From contig OZ038496.1 of NCBI GenBank assembly GCA_964036315.1, positions 12,488,035-12,552,034 on the forward strand: a DNA stretch of 64,000 nucleotides. The letters are read 5' to 3'. This document shows, in pieces, positions 60,796 to 64,000 of this stretch; within the stretch, counting starts at the first letter, position 1; each line of letters opens with the position of its first letter. Both the position numbers and the translations under genes were made by a program. The notes beneath the pieces are model-generated. The model worked only from the letters and a program-made list of their open reading frames with translations. It was not told where the DNA came from and did no database searches. This DNA comes from Acanthosepion esculentum (Eukaryota > Mollusca > Cephalopoda > Sepiida > Sepiidae).

Positions 60796-61145
60796 GGGAT
60801 GATGATTATGGGTTATTTAATACCGAAATCCAAATATTTTGAACACAATTTTATGGCCTCACCTAAATATATATTGCAAATAGGTATTGCTGGTAATTTT
60901 ACTCTCAATATGTATTGCGGGTATTTTTTATATATAAAAATATATTTTTATACTTTCATAGCGTTTTGTTTTTGTTTGGGGGTTCACTATTTGCCCATAG
61001 TTGGGACCCTAACATGTGCAATCTCTCTGATTGATGGTCGACCTAGGAACAACTGCAATTAAGAGGTAGTTCCGTGTTCTTCAAAACCTCCAATCTCCCG
61101 ATCAGTGGTCTTGCTACTAGATGTAGTTTATCGCCATACCCGGGA
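60795..61145 (+). mobile_element. Minisatellite-bearing element, copy 10
   Basis: Module A is truncated in the GAT repeat (GGGTTATTTAATACCG). Then come two or three B units (ATTGCTGGTAATTTTAC), C (TTTATACTTTCATAGCGTTT, GGTAGTTCCGTGTTCTTC) and one D unit (GTAGTTTATCGCCATACCC). With copy 8 it shows the unexpanded architecture. Confidence 0.85.
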
Positions 61146-61534
61146 CTAACTCAACCATGCCATAAATCCTGACATGCCAGTAACAAGATATTTTTTCAAA
61201 CATCGGGAAATGGGGACAGAGTAAAAGGGCCTTAGTGATTATTTCAGTAAGTTCGAGTCGGCATTCAAATGCAATTTAGAGATTTATTTTCAACTGTCAC
61301 GCTATCCCGTACAACTATTTTTTCTTACTTATTAAGCAGCCAAAACTGCTCAGATGTTTACAAGTCTGGCTATGATAGAAGATTTTCCATTTCCGTTTCT
61401 TTTATACAAATGCGTATTAATAATTGCTGACTTGAACATTGCATGCAATTTCGAAACTCGGTTTTCGTTCGAAATTAGCTGATGGTTTCTAACGCCATAA
61501 ACTCTCTCCAAGAAGGTATAATTAAATCTAGATA
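61146..61534. other. Unassigned sequence
   Basis: No feature recognised; the minus frame 61350-61565 has no known domain. Confidence 0.35.
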
Positions 61535-61660
61535 CGTTTCTTGTAGCCCATCTTGGCTCTTTCATCTCGTTTTTTGTGTCAATGGCGCCTTATGTAAGAG
61601 TCTCTATTACATACAATCACCTTGACGAGGATTCCAGGCGAAGAGTCCAGGCGGTTGGGG
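61535..61660. repeat. Inverted-repeat arm, left
   Basis: CTTGTAGCCCATCTTGG and GGCGCCTTATGTAAGAG with ACGAGGATTCCAGGCGA recur inverted at 62915-63040, about 1.3 kb away. Confidence 0.8.
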
Positions 61661-61880
61661 TGGTGAAAAGGGAGATGAGTTAAAGCAGACACTGCCGTGG
61701 ACATTTAGGTAAGTGCCTAAAGTGAAAAGAGTCAGAGGTCACAAGGATTTGTTGATGGTTTCACCGAGTGGAAATACAAGGCTTTCGCATAGAGTTCCGC
61801 TGTATACGGAAGGGATATTTACGAAGGTCAAACAAACATACATTTGCTAATAAGACTGAGAAGTGCTTCCGAACCATGTC

Positions 61881-61881
<1 letters not shown>

Positions 61882-61936
<55 letters not shown>

Positions 61937-61979
61937 ATCAGCATAAGGCAGACAGATGGATAGATAGATATGAACAACC

Positions 61980-62057
<78 letters not shown>

Positions 62058-62099
62058 CCAGCATAAGACAGACAGATGGGTAGATAGATATGAACAACC

Positions 62100-62164
<65 letters not shown>

Positions 62165-62207
62165 ACCAGCATAAGACAGACAGATGGATAGATAGATATG
62201 AACAACC

Positions 62208-62276
<69 letters not shown>

Positions 62277-62319
62277 ACCAGCATAAGACAGACAGATGGA
62301 TAGATAGATATGAACAACC

Positions 62320-62384
<65 letters not shown>

Positions 62385-62513
62385 ACCACCATAAGAAAGA
62401 CAGATAGATGTGAACAACCATAGATAGATAGATAGATAGATTGAACCAGCATAAGACAGACAGATGGATAGATAGATATGAACAACTATAGATAGATAGA
62501 TAGATAGATAGAT
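61882..62513. repeat. (GATA)n higher-order array
   Basis: Blocks of GATA, 40-70 bases each, alternate with a ~45-base phrase containing CCAGCATAAGACAGACAGAT and ATGAACAACCAAAG. About six such composite units make a period of about 120 bases. The minus-strand frames of ~200 codons (YLSIYLSI) are artefacts. Confidence 0.95.
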
Positions 62514-62884
62514 ATTAAACAGTATATTTATTTTCCTCAACTTTCCTGGATATATGTCGATAGATAGTGGTGAATATTGTTTTATAATTAAACGGAATGT
62601 CAACTCAAACCTGTGGGATTAATATAATGATTGAATGATCACCCTTCGAGGTCCCCGGCTATAATGTACTTGTTCAAGCGCATCGTAAAATATTCGAGCT
62701 TAACAGTTTTGACAAAATATTGCAATAACAGTCAAAATATGAATGCTGGCTATTATTTTAAGAAGTAAGGGGGTACAAATGAAACGATTTCAAATTTAAA
62801 AGCTTTCAATTTTCCCCGAAGTCAAACACATCGGAGCCGATGTACTGCAATTTGGAAGCTCGACTTGATCTCGGATACTTGACC
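62514..62884. other. Unassigned sequence
   Basis: No feature recognised. Confidence 0.35.
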
Positions 62885-63040
62885 GTTGATTCCATCGAGG
62901 CAAACCTCCTCAGTCTAGAAAGATATCCACTCGCCAGGAATCCTCGTCACGGTGATAGTATGTAAAAGTGATGTCTCTTACATAAGGCGCCACTGACACA
63001 AAAACAAGATGAAAGAGACAAGATGGGCTACAAGAATCTG
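62885..63040. repeat. Inverted-repeat arm, right
   Basis: Reverse complement of the phrases at 61535-61660 and, at its left part, of 60490-60570. Confidence 0.8.
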
Positions 63041-64000
63041 AAACCCAACAGCATCTGTGACGTGTCTTTTCCATCTTTACTTACGATCACATCGAAATAG
63101 TTCATTATTTATCAGACACTGTTTGAGTGTAACGCACGCTCTATCTAATTAAGTATTCGCGTCAGTTCTTGGGGTAAAAAACTGTGTTGAACTTATTTCT
63201 TGCCTTTGGAACAAAGGAAGGCCAATACACCCGATCAATAAAAATCGTTGCATAGATTTTTTTAATCACTCCACTCAAAGTAAGACGTTAAAGCCTCTAA
63301 GACGAAAGGAGTTATTGAGAGTTCAATAGTCTGTGTAAAAAATATTATTCAGAAGACAGGACAATAATGGAATAATATTCAAGGAAAGAGAAGGCGACAA
63401 TTAGAATTTGCATCAATTTTTTAAAATCGAAGATGACTCGCAAATTTTTATATTTCCAAAAAGATTAATTACTGCCGCATCTTCGCTATTTTTTTTTTTA
63501 CAAAGATTCCATCACAACACAAACAGGATTGTCTTAAAAATTTGTTTTATAAACAAATTTCGGGACAATTTTTCATGTGTTAAAATCTTGGAACTATTTT
63601 TATTTTTTAAGCGATCATTTTCTCGACTTTAACTTTCGAGAAAGTTCAAAATTAGGGAATAGAAATTTAATTTTAATTACTAGCCATGGACTTCTGGTTA
63701 ATATTACTATTAGCAAAAAAAATCAGCGATTCTACTTAGTGGATGATCTTGGAATAAAAAATGATATTACCGAGATATATTACCTTTTAATTCGATTTTT
63801 AAAAATGTCCAGAAAGAAAATTACAATGGAAAAAGCAAGCGCGACTGAAATTAGCTCTTCTGCCCTCCTCCCCGTAAACATGGGTCACCCCACACGGTTG
63901 ACAGATTCAGGGTAGTAAGTACCGACCCTGTCGATTATTATAGTTGATCATTGACCATGTAACTTAGGTAGGAAGAAAAGGTAAAAAGTATAAAAAGCAA
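63041..64000. other. Unassigned sequence
   Basis: Nearly 1 kb of AT-rich sequence with no gene, repeat or RNA that I recognise. The 112-codon frame at 63577-63915 has low-complexity composition and no known domain. Confidence 0.4.

Noticed and set aside
61828..62603. About 200-codon YLSIYLSI frames on the minus strand
   Set aside because: Direct translation of GATA repeats.
63577..63915. 112-codon candidate gene at the window end
   Set aside because: No recognisable domain and AT-driven composition; a host exon cannot be excluded but is unsupported.

Overview
This 64 kb window is AT-rich eukaryotic DNA made almost entirely of repeats. I see no host gene, true tRNA, rRNA or bacterial-type operon that I can defend. 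About fifty (TA)n tracts, (TG)n and (GATA)n arrays, tRNA-derived SINEs, Penelope-like elements, mariner/Tc1 relatives, non-LTR retrotransposons and a Gypsy-type LTR element point to an invertebrate genome. A mollusc, probably a cephalopod, is my best guess; that is inference from the style of the repeats, not from a marker gene.

Layout. 0-9 kb: microsatellites, a LINE 3' end, a minisatellite-bearing interspersed element with a 13-bp target-site duplication (2012-2586), a Tc1 transposase N-terminal relic, SINEs, and a Penelope-like 3' end with a GIY-YIG-like relic. 9-16 kb: an inverted repeat with (TA)n at its centre, a pogo-like DNA transposon with TA duplications (9992-11364), a Tc1 relic, a perfect 83-bp inverted repeat, and a LINE reverse transcriptase split by a mariner-like relic. 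16-30 kb: a solo LTR with a 5-bp duplication, LINE tails, a 30-bp minisatellite of 17 units, Penelope-like remnants and palindromes, and a second mariner-like relic. 30-39 kb: tandem duplications, SINEs, a MITE inside (TA)n, a 2.3 kb purine-only minisatellite block, and about 1 kb downstream a 0.95 kb pyrimidine-only block.

39-46 kb: a nearly intact mariner (40123-41412) with one nonsense codon in its transposase, inserted into a LINE; a long LINE 3' part (42358-43207); an older mariner relic; more copies of the minisatellite-bearing element. 46-53.3 kb: a Gypsy-like element with 5' LTR and primer-binding site, decayed gag, protease, RNase H and integrase, riddled with SINE, Penelope, satellite and pogo-like MITE insertions and internal duplications. 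53.3-64 kb: SINEs, a transposase relic, LINE tails, an unclassified reverse-transcriptase relic carrying a GC-richer 265-bp insertion with 13-bp duplications, and a GATA higher-order array.

The sequences do not form a pathway. They record repeated nested insertion, local tandem amplification and inversion. The most notable items are the modular element whose internal minisatellites expand independently in different copies, Penelope-type terminal repeats carrying a recurrent CTGAAGA-hairpin-GAAAC motif that resembles a hammerhead core, and the nested Gypsy locus.
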